DNA of 64,000 bases, from assembly GCF_000424665.1 (NCBI RefSeq), contig NZ_AUKI01000023.1, forward strand, positions 1 through 64,000, read 5' to 3'. The translations under genes and the position numbers were made by a program. This DNA is from Salinimicrobium terrae DSM 17865 (lineage in GTDB: Bacteria; Bacteroidota; Bacteroidia; Flavobacteriales; Flavobacteriaceae). How positions within the stretch are numbered: the first letter of the stretch is position 1; each line of letters starts with the position of its first letter. The notes below the pieces were generated by a model. It saw only the letters and a program-made list of their open reading frames with translations, made no database searches and was not told where the DNA came from. This document shows, piece by piece, positions 8,062 through 17,389 of this stretch.

Positions 8062-8544
8062 TTAAGCCTTCGCTTTGTTTTTTTCCAAAATCTTGGCAAG
8101 TGACATTTTTAAAGCTTTGACTTTCTTGCCGTTCAAAAAAGTAATATTGTATTTGTAGTGCCTGTACCCCCTGCTATTTCTGGAATGAATAAAAATGTGC
8201 AGGCGTTTGTATAAAAAATAATCCTCAACCTTAAAGTCCTTCAATTTTGATTTTGGCACCTCGGTCCTTTGTTCCCGGTAATGTATAAACTGTGACACCA
8301 ATACTCCATTACTTTTTAGGTTTATGGTTTCCCCGTCACTGTCAAATTCAAATGTCTTCCCTACCATAAAAATGAAAATTCCAACCAGCAGGGCGATTAC
8401 ATTTGGGATCAGACTACTGTAATTAAAAGGAACATCGTCATATTTGAACTCAACAGAAGCGAATGCATTGGTGAGAAAGACTGCCACAACAATAATATAT
8501 ATCGAGGGGATAATGCTGGTTTCTTTCCTGTTGTTAAATTTCAT
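8062..8544 (-). CDS. Two-TM membrane protein between parE and parC
   Basis: A 160-residue protein with two hydrophobic segments (residues ~12-28 and 45-62) followed by a ~95-residue cytoplasmic domain rich in alternating strands (ETINLKSNGVLVSQF, FKVEDYFLYKRLHIFIHS). This resembles the PH-like fold seen in many small flavobacterial membrane proteins, an inference from pattern only. The frame extends to 8586, inside parE, but ATG at 8544 sits one base after the parE stop (TAACATG on the minus strand) and is the natural start. Its stop abuts parC. The strict packing implies co-expression with both topo IV subunits; its role is unknown. Confidence 0.82.
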   Translation of the reverse strand: MKFNNRKETSIIPSIYIIVVAVFLTNAFASVEFKYDDVPFNYSSLIPNVIALLVGIFIFMVGKTFEFDSDGETINLKSNGVLVSQFIHYREQRTEVPKSKLKDFKVEDYFLYKRLHIFIHSRNSRGYRHYKYNITFLNGKKVKALKMSLAKILEKNKAKA

Positions 8545-8545
8545 G

Positions 8546-10399
8546 TTATTCGTTGATAAGGTCCAGCTCAACTTTAAGATTATCAATGATAAATTCCTGC
8601 CTGTCGGGTGTGTTTTTACCCATGTAGAAGCTCAGAAGTTCCTCAATGCTCATTTCCTTGTCGAGCATTACAGGATCCAGCCGAATATCATCACCAATAA
8701 AATGTCTGAACTCATCCGGAGAAATTTCCCCTAGTCCCTTAAATCGTGTAATTTCAGGTTTTCCTGAAAGTTTTTGAACTGCCTGCTGCCTTTCCAGTTC
8801 GCTGTAACAGTAAATTGTTTCTTTTTTATTTCGCACCCGAAAAAGAGGCGTTTGCAGGATGTACAAATGGTTCTCTTTGATTAGCTCCGGAAAGAATTGT
8901 AAAAAGAAAGTAATAAGCAGCAATCTTATGTGCATCCCGTCAACATCGGCATCTGTAGCGATCACAATATTATTATACCGCAGGTCTTCCATGGACTCTT
9001 CGATATTCAGCGCCGCCTGAAGCAGGTTAAACTCCTCGTTCTCATAAACGATCTTTTTACTCAACCCATAGCTGTTAAGAGGTTTCCCTTTCAAGCTGAA
9101 AACCGCCTGGGTGTTCACATCCCTGGATTTGGTAATGGATCCACTTGCTGAATCTCCCTCCGTTATAAATAGTGTGCTTTCCAGGTATCGCTCCTTTTTA
9201 CTATCTCCCAGGTGAATGCGGCAGTCGCGAAGCTTTTTGTTGTGCAGACTGGCTTTTTTAGCCCGATCCTTTGCCAGTTTTCTAATCCCCGAAAGTTCCT
9301 TGCGCTCTCTTTCAGCCTGCAGGATCTTTCGCTGCAGCAAATCGGCAGTTTCAGGATTTTTGTGAAGGAAGTTGTCCAGGTGGGTCTTTAGGAAATCATT
9401 GATATAGGTTCTCACTGTTGGCAGGTCTCCCCCCATATCTGTAGAACCAAGTTTGGTTTTAGTCTGACTTTCAAAAACCGGCTCCATTACTTTTATACTA
9501 ATAGCCGAAACTATGGATTTCCTAACATCACTGGCCTCAAAATTTTTATTGTAAAATTCTCTCAGGGTTTTTACAACAGCCTCTCTAAAAGCCGCCAGGT
9601 GAGTTCCTCCCTGTGAAGTATGCTGCCCGTTAACAAAAGAATGATATTCTTCGCTGTACTGAGTTTTGCTATGAGTGATCGCTACCTCAATATCATTTCC
9701 ACGAAGGTGAATGATTGGATACAAACGATCATCTACGTTAATGCTGTCCGATAAAAGATCGGCCAGTCCATTTTCTGAATAAAACTTTTCGCCGTTAAAA
9801 ACTATCGTTAACCCCGGATTAAGGTAAACGTAGTTCTTCAGCATTTTCTCTATGTATTCTGAACGGAATTTGTAATGTTTAAAGATTACTTCATCGGGAG
9901 TAAAAGTGACCTTGGTCCCACGCCGTCTTGAAGTCTCTTCAAGTTCCTCTTCTTCAATAAGATTTCCCTGCTCAAATTCCGCCGATTTTGATCGTCCGTC
10001 TCTGGTGGATTCCACTCTAAAGTTGCTGGAAAGGGCGTTTACTGCCTTGGTACCAACTCCGTTAAGACCTACCGATTTTTTAAAGGCGCGGGTGTCATAT
10101 TTTCCCCCGGTGTTCATTTTGGAAACTACATCCACCACTTTTCCCAAGGGAATTCCACGGCCGTAATCACGCACGATCACCCTTTGATTCTGCACAGATA
10201 TTTCAATAGTCTTTCCTGCACCCATTACAAACTCATCGATACAGTTATCTATAACTTCTTTTAGAAGAATATAGATACCATCATCTGCACTGGAACCATC
10301 GCCGAGTTTTCCAATATACATTCCCGGACGCATGCGAATATGCTCCTTCCAGTCTAATGACCGTATATTATCTTCGGTATATTTTGTTTCTTCGATCAT
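8546..10399 (-). CDS. parE: DNA topoisomerase IV subunit B
   Basis: A 617-residue ATPase subunit of topo IV. The GHKL ATP-binding domain is marked by [20 protein letters not shown] and [14 protein letters not shown]. The transducer follows, then the TOPRIM domain with [10 protein letters not shown] and [15 protein letters not shown], which hold the Mg ligands. The length is typical of ParE (~620-650), shorter than most GyrB. On the minus strand, AGGAGG lies five bases before the ATG (plus-strand 10405-10410), a full Shine-Dalgarno site, unusual in this phylum, where most genes lack one. It leads the operon with the small membrane protein, parC and mscL. Confidence 0.96.
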   Translation of the reverse strand: MIEETKYTEDNIRSLDWKEHIRMRPGMYIGKLGDGSSADDGIYILLKEVIDNCIDEFVMGAGKTIEISVQNQRVIVRDYGRGIPLGKVVDVVSKMNTGGKYDTRAFKKSVGLNGVGTKAVNALSSNFRVESTRDGRSKSAEFEQGNLIEEEELEETSRRRGTKVTFTPDEVIFKHYKFRSEYIEKMLKNYVYLNPGLTIVFNGEKFYSENGLADLLSDSINVDDRLYPIIHLRGNDIEVAITHSKTQYSEEYHSFVNGQHTSQGGTHLAAFREAVVKTLREFYNKNFEASDVRKSIVSAISIKVMEPVFESQTKTKLGSTDMGGDLPTVRTYINDFLKTHLDNFLHKNPETADLLQRKILQAERERKELSGIRKLAKDRAKKASLHNKKLRDCRIHLGDSKKERYLESTLFITEGDSASGSITKSRDVNTQAVFSLKGKPLNSYGLSKKIVYENEEFNLLQAALNIEESMEDLRYNNIVIATDADVDGMHIRLLLITFFLQFFPELIKENHLYILQTPLFRVRNKKETIYCYSELERQQAVQKLSGKPEITRFKGLGEISPDEFRHFIGDDIRLDPVMLDKEMSIEELLSFYMGKNTPDRQEFIIDNLKVELDLINE

Positions 10400-10572
10400 A
10401 GGGGCCTCCTGCGGTTTCGTGGCTAATATAAGCTTTCCTCTAAAAAGTTGAAACCTATGATGAACAAAATAATTAACAATTGTTTCACAATCCGGGCATT
10501 CAAAATTCGGGGTTCAAGATTCATGACCAAAATTGTCATTTTTGGAAGGTAAGTTCCGGAATATTACTAAAA

Positions 10573-10604
10573 AGGCCTCACAGGTTTGGAAACCTGTGAG
10601 GCCT
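10573..10604. terminator. Long perfect hairpin after ychF
   Basis: AGGCCTCACAGGTTT (10573-10587) and AAACCTGTGAGGCCT (10590-10604) are perfect inverted copies separated by GG, flanked by A-rich and T-rich runs. It lies just past the ychF stop (minus strand) and can end transcription there. The stem is long and GC-rich compared with the other terminators here, and may be a repeated genomic element. Confidence 0.7.
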
Positions 10605-10640
10605 AATTTTATACAGAAATATTAAAATCTCAGTTCTAAT

Positions 10641-11735
10641 TTAAACGTTAAACCTGAAATGCATTACGTCACCATCTTTTACAATGTATTCCTTCCCTTC
10701 CACTTTCATCTTTCCGGCTTCTTTTACTTTAGCTTCACTGCCATAATTAACATAGTGATCGTAAGCAATTACTTCAGCACGAATAAAGCCTTTTTCAAAG
10801 TCTGTATGGATCACCCCTGCGGCTTGTGGCGCTGTGGCTCCTATTGGAATAGTCCATGCTCTAACCTCTTTAACTCCTGCTGTAAAATATGTTTGTAGAT
10901 TAAGAAGGTTGTAGGCCCCACGAATTAGTTTAGCAGATCCCGGCTCCTCGAGTCCTATATCCTGTAAAAACATTTGGCGCTCCTCATAATCCTCCAGTTC
11001 AGTAATGTCTGCTTCTGTACCTACTGCAAGCACAAGAACTTCAGCTCCTTCCCCTTTTACCGATTCTTTAACTTTATCAACATATTCATTTCCCGAAACG
11101 GCGTCGTCTTCATTTACGTTGCACACGTACATCACCGGCTTGTCTGTGATGAATTGCAAAGGCTTAATAAACTCGTTCCTTTCCTCTTCATTCAGCTCAA
11201 TTGCTCTAACAGATTGTCCGGCTTCAAGTCCTTTTTTTACTTTTAACAGAGCAGCTTCTTCTTTCTGGGCATCTTTATTTCCGGTTTTGGCAGCACGCTT
11301 TACCTTTTCCAGCTTTTTCTCGGTCGTTTCCAGATCCTTCAGCTGAAGTTCCATATCAATAGTTTCCTTGTCTCTTACAGGATTAATATTTCCATCAACG
11401 TGGACAATATTTTCATTATCAAAGCATCTTAAAACGTGCAAAATAGCATCGGTTTCACGAATATTTCCGAGGAACTGGTTCCCCAGACCTTCTCCCTTAC
11501 TCGCCCCTTTTACAAGGCCGGCAATATCCACAATTTCTACAGTTGCCGGCATCACCCTCTCAGGATTTACAAGAGATTCCAGCTTCTCCAGGCGCTTATC
11601 GGGTACGTTTACCACTCCAATATTCGGCTCAATGGTACAGAAGGGAAAGTTTGCACTCTGCGCTTTGGCGTTTGAGAGACAGTTGAATAAAGTTGATTTT
11701 CCTACGTTGGGCAGTCCTACAATTCCGGCTTTCAT
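10641..11735 (-). CDS. ychF: Redox-regulated ATPase / translation-associated GTPase-like YchF
   Basis: A 364-residue Obg-family P-loop NTPase. The family prefers ATP to GTP and associates with ribosomes. The protein begins [18 protein letters not shown] (G1), followed by the switch [33 protein letters not shown] (G3), a coiled-coil insertion near residues 130-180, and a C-terminal TGS domain ([20 protein letters not shown]). The frame extends 11 codons upstream to 11768, but the ATG at 11735 gives the universally conserved N-terminus. It appears monocistronic, with a hairpin downstream. Confidence 0.96.
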   Translation of the reverse strand: MKAGIVGLPNVGKSTLFNCLSNAKAQSANFPFCTIEPNIGVVNVPDKRLEKLESLVNPERVMPATVEIVDIAGLVKGASKGEGLGNQFLGNIRETDAILHVLRCFDNENIVHVDGNINPVRDKETIDMELQLKDLETTEKKLEKVKRAAKTGNKDAQKEEAALLKVKKGLEAGQSVRAIELNEEERNEFIKPLQFITDKPVMYVCNVNEDDAVSGNEYVDKVKESVKGEGAEVLVLAVGTEADITELEDYEERQMFLQDIGLEEPGSAKLIRGAYNLLNLQTYFTAGVKEVRAWTIPIGATAPQAAGVIHTDFEKGFIRAEVIAYDHYVNYGSEAKVKEAGKMKVEGKEYIVKDGDVMHFRFNV

Positions 11736-11848
11736 ATAATATTTTTTGATGCTCTTTAGCGGCTGCAAATATAGTTATATGAATTGGAATTTTGAACAGC
11801 TCAAAATCTTCGGAAATCTTCACCAAAAAAAGGGCTGAAAAGACCTTC

Positions 11849-11866
11849 TGAAAATGCCATTTTTGA
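11849..11866. repeat. Dispersed motif copy, TGAAAATGCCATTTTTGA
   Basis: One of the best copies of a short near-palindromic motif that recurs through the window. It lies between the methyltransferase stop and the ychF start. Confidence 0.5.
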
Positions 11867-11909
11867 TACCCATTCCGAAATTTTTTTATATGAATTTTAC
11901 TGCGGAAGC

Positions 11910-12644
11910 TTACTCACTATTTCTACCCACCCGGAGCAGCACCGGAAAGTCTATTTCTCCCACTTCCCCAAAACTCTCCTGAAGTTCCTCCCTCACAAGC
12001 TCCACCGGATTTGCATTTTTCTCCTTCTCATACGCTTTAACGGCCGACCAGGTGTTAAGATACCCAATTAAGCGTTCAAAACTCCATTGCTGCTTCATCT
12101 CAAACGCCGGAGCTTCAATTTCCTCAAACGGAAAGGGTATCGTATTATATTTATCTTCTAAAAAGCATCTTTCCGGGGACCTATAAGGTCCTATAATGTT
12201 ATTGTAGAAATGACGGATGATTTGATCTGTTTCAGAATTACTTTTAAAAAGGGAGTATCCAAAAATAGAAATTACCGCATCCTTTTTAAGCACCCTTTTA
12301 ACTTCGGTATAAAACTTTTCAAAATCAAACCAATGAACAGCCTGCCCTACGGTGACGAGATCAAAATGATCACCTGGAAAAGCAGTCTTCTCTGCAGGTT
12401 GTTTAGAATACTGAATATTTGATTTCTGAACTGCCTGTCCAAGTTGATGAATGCTGATATCTGTCGCATTTACCTGCTCGAAAAACATGGCCAGTTCCCC
12501 TGCCACCTGCCCGTTACCCGTACCGCAATCCCACGCTCTTTCTCCGGACCGGCAAAGCTTCCGGAGAAAATTAAAAAGTTCTACAGGATACGTGGGACGA
12601 TACCGGGAGTAATCGTCGGAATAGGACGAGAAGAGGTCTTTCAT
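11910..12644 (-). CDS. Class I SAM-dependent methyltransferase
   Basis: A 244-residue soluble methyltransferase of the Methyltransf_11/UbiE-like type. Motif I is AWDCGTGNGQVAGELA at residues ~38-53. The acidic end of strand 2 (VNATDIS) binds the SAM ribose, and VGQAVHWFDFEKFYTEVKRV is the post-motif segment typical of small-molecule methyltransferases related to Tam and to yeast trans-aconitate methyltransferases. The substrate cannot be read from sequence. It is divergent from pta-ackA across 190 bp. Confidence 0.85.
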   Translation of the reverse strand: MKDLFSSYSDDYSRYRPTYPVELFNFLRKLCRSGERAWDCGTGNGQVAGELAMFFEQVNATDISIHQLGQAVQKSNIQYSKQPAEKTAFPGDHFDLVTVGQAVHWFDFEKFYTEVKRVLKKDAVISIFGYSLFKSNSETDQIIRHFYNNIIGPYRSPERCFLEDKYNTIPFPFEEIEAPAFEMKQQWSFERLIGYLNTWSAVKAYEKEKNANPVELVREELQESFGEVGEIDFPVLLRVGRNSE

Positions 12645-12677
12645 AAGTTATAAACTTCAGCTGAAATAGTACCTTTC

Positions 12678-12695
12678 TAAAATAGCATTTTTAAA
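12678..12695. repeat. Dispersed motif copy, TAAAATAGCATTTTTAAA
   Basis: Copy in the divergent intergenic region between the methyltransferase and pta, about 110 bp upstream of the pta promoter elements. Confidence 0.5.
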
Positions 12696-12786
12696 GAAAA
12701 TTTTTCCGGGGAAAAAAACAGGACGAAACTGTCCTGCTTGAGGTGATTTTCATCAGATTTTCACGACTTTTTAACCTCTCTCCCGG

Positions 12787-12815
12787 TTTGAACTTTTTTA
12801 TAAGCCTTACTTTTG
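12787..12815 (+). promoter_or_regulatory. Promoter of pta-ackA
   Basis: TTTG at 12787-12790 (-33 element) and TACTTTTG at 12808-12815 (TAnnTTTG -7 element) lie 17 bp apart and 19 bp before the pta ATG, the arrangement recognised by the Bacteroidota primary sigma factor. Confidence 0.7.
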
Positions 12816-12834
12816 CATCAGAATTATAAAAACT

Positions 12835-14928
12835 ATGAACAAAGGACTTTATATAGCGACATTGGAACCCAACAGTGGCAAATCCCTGATTTCCCTGGGA
12901 CTAATGCGAGCCTTATTAGGAAAAACTGTAAAGGTGGCCTATTTCCGGCCAATAATTAATGAGGAAAAGCCGGGAAAACTCGATAATCATATCGACACGA
13001 TCCTAAAATATTTTGATCTTCCTATGTCTTATGAAGATTCATACGCTTATACCAGGAGCGAAGTAACTCAAAAACGCAATGATGGAAAATCGGGTGAAAT
13101 TATTGACACCATCATTAGAAAATATAAGAAACTTGAGGAAACTTTCGATTTTGTACTCGTTGAAGGCAGTGATTTTTCGGGAGAAGGCAGTGTTTTCGAA
13201 TTTGATGAAAATGTCAATATTGCAAAAAACCTTGGCTTACCGGTAATCATTATAGCAAGCGGCCGTGGCAAATCCAAGGAAGGATTAATGGGAAGCCTGC
13301 AAATGGCCTATCAAACATTCATTAAAAAGGATGTGCGGGTTATGGCGATGGTAAGCAATAAAATTGAACTTGATAACCTCACCATCGCTACCAGTGGCAT
13401 GAGGGAGTTCCTTCCAGATGATGTTGCTGTTTTTGCGTTGCCTCTAATCGACACTCTTGCCAATCCAACTATCAAAGAGATTGTGGAAGCACTTGATGGA
13501 AAAGTGCTTTTTGGAGAAGAATTTCTTGATAACCAATCCGGCAGTTTTGGGGTTGGAGCGATGCAACTCCGCAACTACCTTAAGCATCTAAAAAACGAAA
13601 GTCTTGTGATCACTCCCGGGGACCGGGCAGATATTATCCTGGGGGCACTTCAGGCTCACATTTCAAGTAATTACCCCCGAATTTCCGGAATTATTCTCAC
13701 GGGAGGATTAATTCCCGAAGATTCTATCATTCAGCTTATTGAAGGGCTTTCACAGGTGGTTCCCATTATTTCTGTGGAAGAAGGGACCTTCAACGTAACC
13801 AACAAAGTGGGCGCCATCAACTCCAATATTTACGCTGATAGTACCCAAAAAATTGAAACTTCCATAAGCACTTTTGAAAAGTATATTGATATAGATCCAC
13901 TTATAGAGAGATTCTCAGGACTGCAAGCCAAAGGTCTTACGCCTCGAATGTTCCAGTACAGCCTGGTAAAACGTGCCCAGCAGCAACGTAAACATATTGT
14001 TCTTCCCGAAGGTACAGATGAGCGTATCCTAACCGCCGCTTCCCGTCTTATTGCTATGGACATCGTAGATCTTACCATTTTGGGGGATGAGGATGAGATC
14101 AAAAAATTGATAATGAACCTCGCTCTTCCAATGGATTTCGATAAGCTGAATATCATTAATCCTACAAAGTCTGATAACTTTGATGAATATGTAAATACCT
14201 TTTACGAACTGCGGAAACATAAGAATATTAACATGGATATTGCCCGTGATCTTATGAGCGATGTTTCCTACTTTGGAACCATGATGATCTATAAAGGTCA
14301 TGCAGATGGTATGGTTTCCGGTGCGGCACATACTACTCAACATACAATTAGACCGGCACTGCAGTTTATAAAGACAAAACCCGGAGTTTCGATAGTGTCT
14401 TCTGTTTTCTTCATGTGTCTTGAAGACAGAGTTTCAGTTTTTGGAGATTGTGCGATCAACCCAAATCCTACAGCCGAAGAACTTGCAGAGATCTGTATCT
14501 CTTCTGCTGAAAGTAGTAAAGCCTTCGGAATCGAGCCAAAGATCGCCATGCTCTCCTACTCTTCCGGAAGTTCGGGAAAAGGAGAGGATGTAGACAGGGT
14601 TCGTGAGGCAACAGAAATTGTAAAGAAAAAACGTCCCGACCTTAAGATTGAAGGACCAATCCAGTATGACGCTGCAGTTGATCAAAATATTGGAAAGAGC
14701 AAATTACCTGGATCTGAAGTTGCGGGACAGGCAAGCGTTCTTATTTTTCCAGATCTTAATACCGGAAACAATACCTATAAGGCTGTCCAGCGGGAAACAG
14801 GAGCTTTGGCAATTGGCCCTATGTTACAGGGGCTTAACCAGCCGGTGAACGACCTTAGCCGTGGGTGTACCGTGGATGATGTGTTTAATACGGTTATTTT
14901 AACAGCAATTCAGGCACAAGGTATATAG
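12835..14928 (+). CDS. pta: Phosphate acetyltransferase
   Basis: A 697-residue enzyme interconverting acetyl-CoA and acetyl phosphate. It is the long type: a BioD-like P-loop N-terminal domain (ATLEPNSGKSLISLGLM), a central DRTGG domain (residues ~215-330), and the catalytic PTA domain from about residue 370, starting with RMFQYSLVKRAQQQRKHIVLPEGTDE broken here and containing SYSSGSSGKGEDVDRVREA. The N-terminal part is regulatory in other bacteria. It forms an operon with ackA, 27 bp downstream, giving ATP from overflow acetyl-CoA or activating acetate. Confidence 0.96.
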   Translation: MNKGLYIATLEPNSGKSLISLGLMRALLGKTVKVAYFRPIINEEKPGKLDNHIDTILKYFDLPMSYEDSYAYTRSEVTQKRNDGKSGEIIDTIIRKYKKLEETFDFVLVEGSDFSGEGSVFEFDENVNIAKNLGLPVIIIASGRGKSKEGLMGSLQMAYQTFIKKDVRVMAMVSNKIELDNLTIATSGMREFLPDDVAVFALPLIDTLANPTIKEIVEALDGKVLFGEEFLDNQSGSFGVGAMQLRNYLKHLKNESLVITPGDRADIILGALQAHISSNYPRISGIILTGGLIPEDSIIQLIEGLSQVVPIISVEEGTFNVTNKVGAINSNIYADSTQKIETSISTFEKYIDIDPLIERFSGLQAKGLTPRMFQYSLVKRAQQQRKHIVLPEGTDERILTAASRLIAMDIVDLTILGDEDEIKKLIMNLALPMDFDKLNIINPTKSDNFDEYVNTFYELRKHKNINMDIARDLMSDVSYFGTMMIYKGHADGMVSGAAHTTQHTIRPALQFIKTKPGVSIVSSVFFMCLEDRVSVFGDCAINPNPTAEELAEICISSAESSKAFGIEPKIAMLSYSSGSSGKGEDVDRVREATEIVKKKRPDLKIEGPIQYDAAVDQNIGKSKLPGSEVAGQASVLIFPDLNTGNNTYKAVQRETGALAIGPMLQGLNQPVNDLSRGCTVDDVFNTVILTAIQAQGI

Positions 14929-14955
14929 TGCTACCTTGAATCTAATATAAAAAAT

Positions 14956-16143
14956 ATGAATAGTAAAATATTAATAATTAATTCCGGAAGTTCCTCTTTA
15001 AAATTTCAGTTGATCAACATGCCTTCTGAAGAGGTCTTAGCTTCGGGACTTGTGGAACGTATTGGACAGGCTTCAGGAAAACTTTATTATAAATCGGAGG
15101 TTTATTCTACTTCCGAAGAAATGGAAATTAAAGATCATTCCGTAGCACTAAAGGAGGTAACAAAACACCTTATGCACAGCGATTATGGTGTGATCCAGGA
15201 TCCTGCCGATATTCCTGCAATTGGCCACCGGGTAGTACATGGAGGCGCAAGTTTTTCGGATACCATTGTTATAGATGACAAGGTGAAAGAAAAAATCAGA
15301 GAGCTGTTTTCTTTGGCACCTTTGCACAATCCGCCAAATCTTAAAGGAATAGAAGTTGCCGAGGAAATTTTTCCCCAGTCAATGCAGGTAGCTGTATTTG
15401 ACACTGCTTTCCACCAAAGTATTCCTGCCAAAGCTGGTAAATATGCCATTCCTAACAAGTTTTATGAAGAGGAAAAAATTCAGGTGTATGGTTTTCACGG
15501 TACCAGCCATAAATATGTTTCAGAAAAAGCAAATGACTTTTTGAAGAAAAAGAATACTAAACTTGTTACCGTCCACCTTGGCAATGGTTGCAGTATGACA
15601 GCAGTAAAAGACGGCAAAAGTATTGACCACAGCCTGGGATTTGGACCGGTGAACGGACTAATCATGGGTACACGTAGTGGAGATATTGACCAATCGGTCA
15701 TATTTTATATGGTCGAACAGCTGGGCTATTCTGCGAAGGAAGTGAGTGATCTACTTCACCACAAAAGTGGAATGCTCGGCCTCACCGGCTACAGTGATCT
15801 TAGAGATATCGAGGAGCAGGCTGAAAAAGGTAACAAGCAGTGTCAGTTGGCTTTGGAAATGAATGCCTATAGAATCAAAAAGTATATTGGAGCCTATGCT
15901 GCCGCCATGAATGGTCTTGACGCTGTTGTTTTTACAGCAGGGATAGGAGAAAATTCAGACGTTATAAGAAGGCTGGTTTGCAGAGATATGGAGTATCTGG
16001 GCTTAAAGCTTGATGATGAAAAAAACAGGATTCGTTCTAAAGAAATAAGAGAAATTAGTTTTGAAACTTCAGCAGTAAAGATCCTGGTGATTCCAACAAA
16101 TGAAGAGCTGGAGATTGCTAAACAAACTTTAGCTATGCAATAG
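14956..16143 (+). CDS. ackA: Acetate kinase
   Basis: A 395-residue ASKHA-fold kinase that transfers phosphate between acetyl phosphate and ADP. Seen in order: NSGSSSLKFQLI at the N-terminus, IGHRVVHGG, VFDTAFHQSIP, YGFHGTSHKYVS and the phosphate loop HLGNGCSMTAV, then GLMGTRSGD-like and FTAGIGENS near the C-terminus. All expected catalytic residues (the HGG region, Asp in FDTAFH, Arg in GTRSGD) are present. It is co-transcribed with pta. A copy of the dispersed AAAATAGCATTTTTGA motif lies just past the stop. Confidence 0.97.
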   Translation: MNSKILIINSGSSSLKFQLINMPSEEVLASGLVERIGQASGKLYYKSEVYSTSEEMEIKDHSVALKEVTKHLMHSDYGVIQDPADIPAIGHRVVHGGASFSDTIVIDDKVKEKIRELFSLAPLHNPPNLKGIEVAEEIFPQSMQVAVFDTAFHQSIPAKAGKYAIPNKFYEEEKIQVYGFHGTSHKYVSEKANDFLKKKNTKLVTVHLGNGCSMTAVKDGKSIDHSLGFGPVNGLIMGTRSGDIDQSVIFYMVEQLGYSAKEVSDLLHHKSGMLGLTGYSDLRDIEEQAEKGNKQCQLALEMNAYRIKKYIGAYAAAMNGLDAVVFTAGIGENSDVIRRLVCRDMEYLGLKLDDEKNRIRSKEIREISFETSAVKILVIPTNEELEIAKQTLAMQ

Positions 16144-16152
16144 CATACCTTT

Positions 16153-16170
16153 AAAAAATAGCATTTTTGA
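16153..16170. repeat. Dispersed motif copy, AAAAAATAGCATTTTTGA
   Basis: Copy in the 37-bp gap between the convergent ackA and Rrf2 genes, where a promoter would have no purpose. Confidence 0.5.
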
Positions 16171-16180
16171 GCGGAGAGTT

Positions 16181-16609
16181 TTACACAAACAGGTAAGCCT
16201 CTCCGCTTTTTACTTTTGCGGCAAATACACTAATATTTTCCTCCAGTTCTTTCCTGAACTTCTGTTTTAATGGCTGCACAGAGAAGTGGACGGGACAGGG
16301 TTGTTCGGAACTGCACTTCTTCAAACCAAGAACACAATCATCCAGCCTGTTAGTTCCGTCAATAATATTTACAACATCAATTAAAGGCGTATCCAACGCT
16401 TCTTTTGTTAAGTAAAACCCTCCTGTTGGTCCTTTTGAGGAAGAAATTATATTTTCTCTGGACAGGGATTGTAATAATTTAGAGAGGAACGGCGATGGCA
16501 GCTTAATAGCTTCTGCTATTTCCTTTGCTCTTATTTTATTCTTTTCATTTGAATGGACCGCTAGATAAAGTACGGCATTTACTGCATATTTACTGGAACT
16601 TGATAACAT
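16181..16609 (-). CDS. Rrf2-family regulator with Fe-S-type cysteines
   Basis: A 142-residue winged-helix regulator. The N-terminal HTH contains SSKYAVNAVLYLA and LPSPFLSKLLQSLSRENII, followed by the wing SSKGPTGGFYL. Three cysteines, Cys92, Cys99 and Cys105 (DDCVLGLKKCSSEQPC), have the spacing of [2Fe-2S]/[4Fe-4S] ligands in IscR and NsrR, so it probably senses nitric oxide, oxygen or iron-sulfur status. It is divergent from the nitrous oxide reduction cluster across 248 bp, which makes it the natural candidate regulator for that cluster; binding is unproven. Confidence 0.88.
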   Translation of the reverse strand: MLSSSSKYAVNAVLYLAVHSNEKNKIRAKEIAEAIKLPSPFLSKLLQSLSRENIISSSKGPTGGFYLTKEALDTPLIDVVNIIDGTNRLDDCVLGLKKCSSEQPCPVHFSVQPLKQKFRKELEENISVFAAKVKSGEAYLFV

Positions 16610-16684
16610 TATTTGTTGAGGTTGATTAGAATTATTTGAGTTCAGAAATAAAATTCAGACAGCTAGATCCCAAATTTAATATAA

Positions 16685-16722
16685 TCCTGATTCTTATCAT
16701 ATTTTATCTTTTTTAATCAGGA
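16685..16722. promoter_or_regulatory. Inverted repeat between rrf2 and the nos cluster
   Basis: TCCTGATT at 16685-16692 and AATCAGGA at 16715-16722 are exact inverted copies around a 22-bp AT-rich spacer. The length is greater than a usual Rrf2 operator, so it could be two half-sites, a looped structure or chance. It lies 136 bp before the cytochrome gene. Confidence 0.35.
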
Positions 16723-16824
16723 GATATTTGTCCTAATTATTAGAGAAAAGAATGACCAAACCAGACATTAATTTAATCCTAAAAAATATTAAGACCTTTT
16801 TATCTTTTATTAAAAGTAAATAAC

Positions 16825-16832
16825 TAATTTTG
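16825..16832 (+). promoter_or_regulatory. -7 box for the cytochrome/nos genes
   Basis: TAATTTTG fits TAnnTTTG and lies 25 bp before the cytochrome c ATG. A clear -33 TTTG at standard spacing is not seen, which would suit an activated promoter. Confidence 0.5.
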
Positions 16833-16857
16833 CCCTGTAATATTAATAAAATTTATC

Positions 16858-17364
16858 ATGAAATTAACAATTAAATTTTTAAGCCTACTATTCATCTTCT
16901 CTGCAATTGCTTGCGGTGAAAAGGAAGAAAAGGAAAAAATCAATCTTTCCGACGATAGTAGTATTGTACAGGAAGAAGTAATTGAGGAAGCCGCCTCCAC
17001 TACGGCAGAGGTTGACAATATGCAGAATAAGGGAATTGGTCCTATAGATAATCTCGAACTTGGTGAGAATATCGATGAGTCTATGGCCACCAGAGGTGCA
17101 GAATTGTTTAAGAACATGTGTTCTGCCTGCCACAAAATGGATAAAAAGTTTATCGGTCCGGAGATCGCCGGTGTGACCGAAAGACGAACTCCTGAATGGA
17201 TCATGAACATGATCTTAAATCCTGAGCAAATGATCAAGGAAGATCCCATTGCCAAAAAACTTCTTATAGAATCCAATATGGCAGTAATGGCCAATCAGAA
17301 CCTTACCGAAGAAGAAACCAGGGCCATTCTGGAATACTTTAGACAGTATGACCAAAACAATTGA
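16858..17364 (+). CDS. Monohaem cytochrome c lipoprotein
   Basis: A 168-residue exported protein with a lipoprotein signal (FLSLLFIFSAIAC, Cys19), a Glu/Ser-rich linker to about residue 70, and one cytochrome c domain with haem site C88-S-A-C91-H92. A Met in SNMAVMANQNL is the probable axial ligand. It is first in the nitrous oxide cluster and probably passes electrons to NosZ at the membrane surface, a role cytochromes fill in clade II systems; this is inference from context. No NosR, NosG or NosH gene lies in the window, so the upstream quinol donor is probably a general complex elsewhere. Confidence 0.88.
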   Translation: MKLTIKFLSLLFIFSAIACGEKEEKEKINLSDDSSIVQEEVIEEAASTTAEVDNMQNKGIGPIDNLELGENIDESMATRGAELFKNMCSACHKMDKKFIGPEIAGVTERRTPEWIMNMILNPEQMIKEDPIAKKLLIESNMAVMANQNLTEEETRAILEYFRQYDQNN

Positions 17365-17389
17365 TCTGTTTAACCTATAACTCCTCAAT

